Notes under the pieces: generated by a model
What the model was told of the DNA's origin: nothing
Databases searched by the model: none
What the model saw: the letters and a program-made list of their open reading frames with translations, nothing else
Assembly (NCBI RefSeq): GCF_937858865.1
Contig: NZ_CALLYO010000233.1
Coordinates: forward strand, 1-9,326
DNA from: an uncultured Amaricoccus sp.
GTDB taxonomy: Bacteria; Pseudomonadota; Alphaproteobacteria; Rhodobacterales; Rhodobacteraceae
Direction: 5' to 3'
Length of the DNA: 9,326 bases
In this document: positions 8,244-9,326 of the stretch, in pieces
Layout: the number at the start of each line of letters is the position of its first letter
How positions within the stretch are numbered: the stretch's first letter is position 1
Translations under genes and position numbers: made by a program

Positions 8244-9248
8244 TTGAAAAGGCTACTGGTAACCTCGGCCGTCGCACTCGCCGCGATGAGCGTCGGCTCG
8301 ACGGCCTTCGCGCAGAACATCTTCGCGCTGGTGCCGAAGAACATGAACAACCCCTTCTTCGACCAGGCCCGCGACGGCTGCAAGAAGGCCGAGGCGGAGT
8401 CGAACGGCGCCTTCGTCTGCGAGTACATCGGCCCCGGCGAGCACGGCGGCGGCGACGAGCAAGTGCAGATCGTGCAGGACCTCGTCGCCCGCGGCGACGT
8501 GAAGGGCATCGGCGTCTCGCCGGCCAACGCGGCGGCGATGGCGGTGGCGCTGCAGGCGGCCAAGGATGCCGGCATCCCGGTCATCACCTGGGACAGCGAC
8601 CTCCTGCCCGAGAACCAGGAGCTGCGCGTCGCCTACATCGGCACGCACAACTACGACATCGGCGTGAACATCGCCAAGCGGGTGCAGGAGATCAAGCCGG
8701 ACGGCGGCACGATCTGCATCCAGTCGGGCGGCGCCGCAGCGGCCAACCACAACGAGCGCATGCAGGGCATCCGCGACACGCTCGGCGGCAAGAGCGGCAC
8801 CACCTCGCCCGGCGAGCGCCTCGCCGGCGAGAACGGCTGGACCGAGGCCGACGGCTGCCCGCTCTATACCGACGACGACTTCCCGCGCGCGGTGCAGCAG
8901 TTCGAGGATTTCATGGCGGCGAACCCCGACCTCGACGCCTTCACCCCGACCGGCGGCTTCCCGCAGTTCATCCCCGACGCCAACCGCGCCGCTGTCGAGC
9001 CCTACAAGGGCAAGATCGCCGACGGCTCGCTGGCGCTCGTCGTCGCCGACACGCTGCCGATCCAGATCGACCAGCTGCGGGAGGGCTTCTCCGCCGGCCA
9101 GGTCGGCCAGCGCCCGTTCGAGATGGGCTACAAGGTGATGTTCGCCTTCCAGCAGATGGCCGAGGGCGGCGCCGCGCCCGAGGATCCGACCTACACCGGC
9201 CTCGACGTCTGCACCCCGGACACCGTCGACACCTGCATCGCGCAGTAG
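8244..9248 (+). CDS. Periplasmic sugar-binding protein of CUT2 ABC transporter (Peripla_BP_4, RbsB-like)
   Basis: From the TTG at 8244 the protein has 334 residues. It has a Sec signal peptide (KR, a hydrophobic core about 4-16, then STAFA) with likely cleavage before Gln24. The mature protein opens with IFALVPKNMNNPFFDQ, the hallmark of type I pentose/hexose binding proteins. VKGIGVSPANAAAM and GIPVITWDSD (110-119) follow. By position, Arg172 (HNERMQG) and Asp269 (VVADTLP) resemble ligand-contacting residues of RbsB. Where RbsB-type proteins have an 'AxNDxMA' segment, this one reads TPTGGFPQF (234-242), so the pocket is probably atypical. Six cysteines (46, 59, 158, 205, 323, 331) are many for this family and could form disulfides in the periplasm. 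It would deliver a sugar or polyol to the upstream permease. The substrate is unidentified, and a non-sugar ligand such as a quorum signal is not excluded. Confidence 0.92.
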   Translation: MKRLLVTSAVALAAMSVGSTAFAQNIFALVPKNMNNPFFDQARDGCKKAEAESNGAFVCEYIGPGEHGGGDEQVQIVQDLVARGDVKGIGVSPANAAAMAVALQAAKDAGIPVITWDSDLLPENQELRVAYIGTHNYDIGVNIAKRVQEIKPDGGTICIQSGGAAAANHNERMQGIRDTLGGKSGTTSPGERLAGENGWTEADGCPLYTDDDFPRAVQQFEDFMAANPDLDAFTPTGGFPQFIPDANRAAVEPYKGKIADGSLALVVADTLPIQIDQLREGFSAGQVGQRPFEMGYKVMFAFQQMAEGGAAPEDPTYTGLDVCTPDTVDTCIAQ

Positions 9249-9256
9249 CCGACGAC

Positions 9257-9280
9257 GAAGGCGGGCTCCGGCCCGCCTTC
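9257..9280 (+). terminator. Hairpin terminator of the ABC transporter operon
   Basis: A perfect 10-bp stem, gaaggcgggc (9257-9266) with gcccgccttc (9271-9280), encloses the tetraloop TCCG. It begins 9 nt after the binding-protein stop codon. No long T-run follows, as is common in high-GC alphaproteobacteria. Being symmetrical, it could also end transcription of the convergent gene on the minus strand. Confidence 0.75.
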
Positions 9281-9326
9281 AGCCGGCCTTGCCCGCCCAG
9301 AGGCGGTAACCTTCCCTGAGAAGTGG
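9279..9326 (-). CDS. Possible C-terminal end of a convergent gene (partial, unidentified)
   Basis: Read leftward from the window edge, this frame gives PLLREGYRLWAGKAG followed by TGA at 9281-9279. The other two minus-strand frames remain open through the hairpin and into the binding-protein gene, so this is the most economical gene end. The stop overlaps the last bases of the terminator hairpin, a common arrangement for convergent genes. Fifteen residues are too few to assign a family. A regulator or catabolic enzyme for the transporter would be a natural neighbour, but nothing here shows it. Confidence 0.35.
   Translation of the reverse strand, partial: PLLREGYRLWAGKAG

Overview
The window reads as chromosomal DNA from a high-GC alphaproteobacterium, most likely Rhodobacterales (Rhodobacteraceae/Paracoccaceae). 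This rests on the very GC-rich coding sequence, the wording of MreB, MreC, MreD, PBP2 and RodA as I remember them from that group, and the gene order. No genus can be named from the sequence alone. I see no mobile element, CRISPR array, tRNA or rRNA.

Left two thirds (about 1-6110, minus strand): a complete cell-elongation operon, mreB > mreC > mreD > mrdA (PBP2) > rodA, followed by the 5' part of a ghrA-like hydroxyacid reductase that runs off the left edge. MreB is the actin-like scaffold. MreC and MreD are the membrane adaptors. RodA (SEDS glycosyltransferase) and PBP2 (class B transpeptidase) form the peptidoglycan polymerase pair. From mreC to rodA each junction is a 4-bp ATGA stop/start overlap, so the four genes look translationally coupled. 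A 67-bp gap with a GC-rich hairpin separates mreB from the rest. A plausible sigma70-type promoter for mreB lies at 6167-6196.

Middle (6111-6381): a 271-bp divergent intergenic region. It holds the mreB promoter, an AT-rich 17-bp palindrome that could be an operator, and a 9-bp inverted repeat in the leader of the next operon.

Right third (6382-9248, plus strand): a three-gene CUT2-type (RbsABC/FrcABC-like) carbohydrate ABC transporter in the order ATPase, permease, periplasmic binding protein. The ATPase has only one nucleotide-binding domain and overlaps the permease by 11 nt. The binding protein most likely starts at a TTG behind a strong Shine-Dalgarno sequence. The substrate cannot be told from sequence. 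The operon ends at a 10-bp GC-rich hairpin with a TCCG loop. On the other strand, the stop codon of a probable convergent gene touches that hairpin.

Most of the window is orthodox. The features that most deserve checking are a 3-residue shortening just before Walker B in the ATPase, the divergent control region, and the unusual ligand-pocket context and six cysteines of the binding protein. I do not see convincing evidence of a new type of biological system here.
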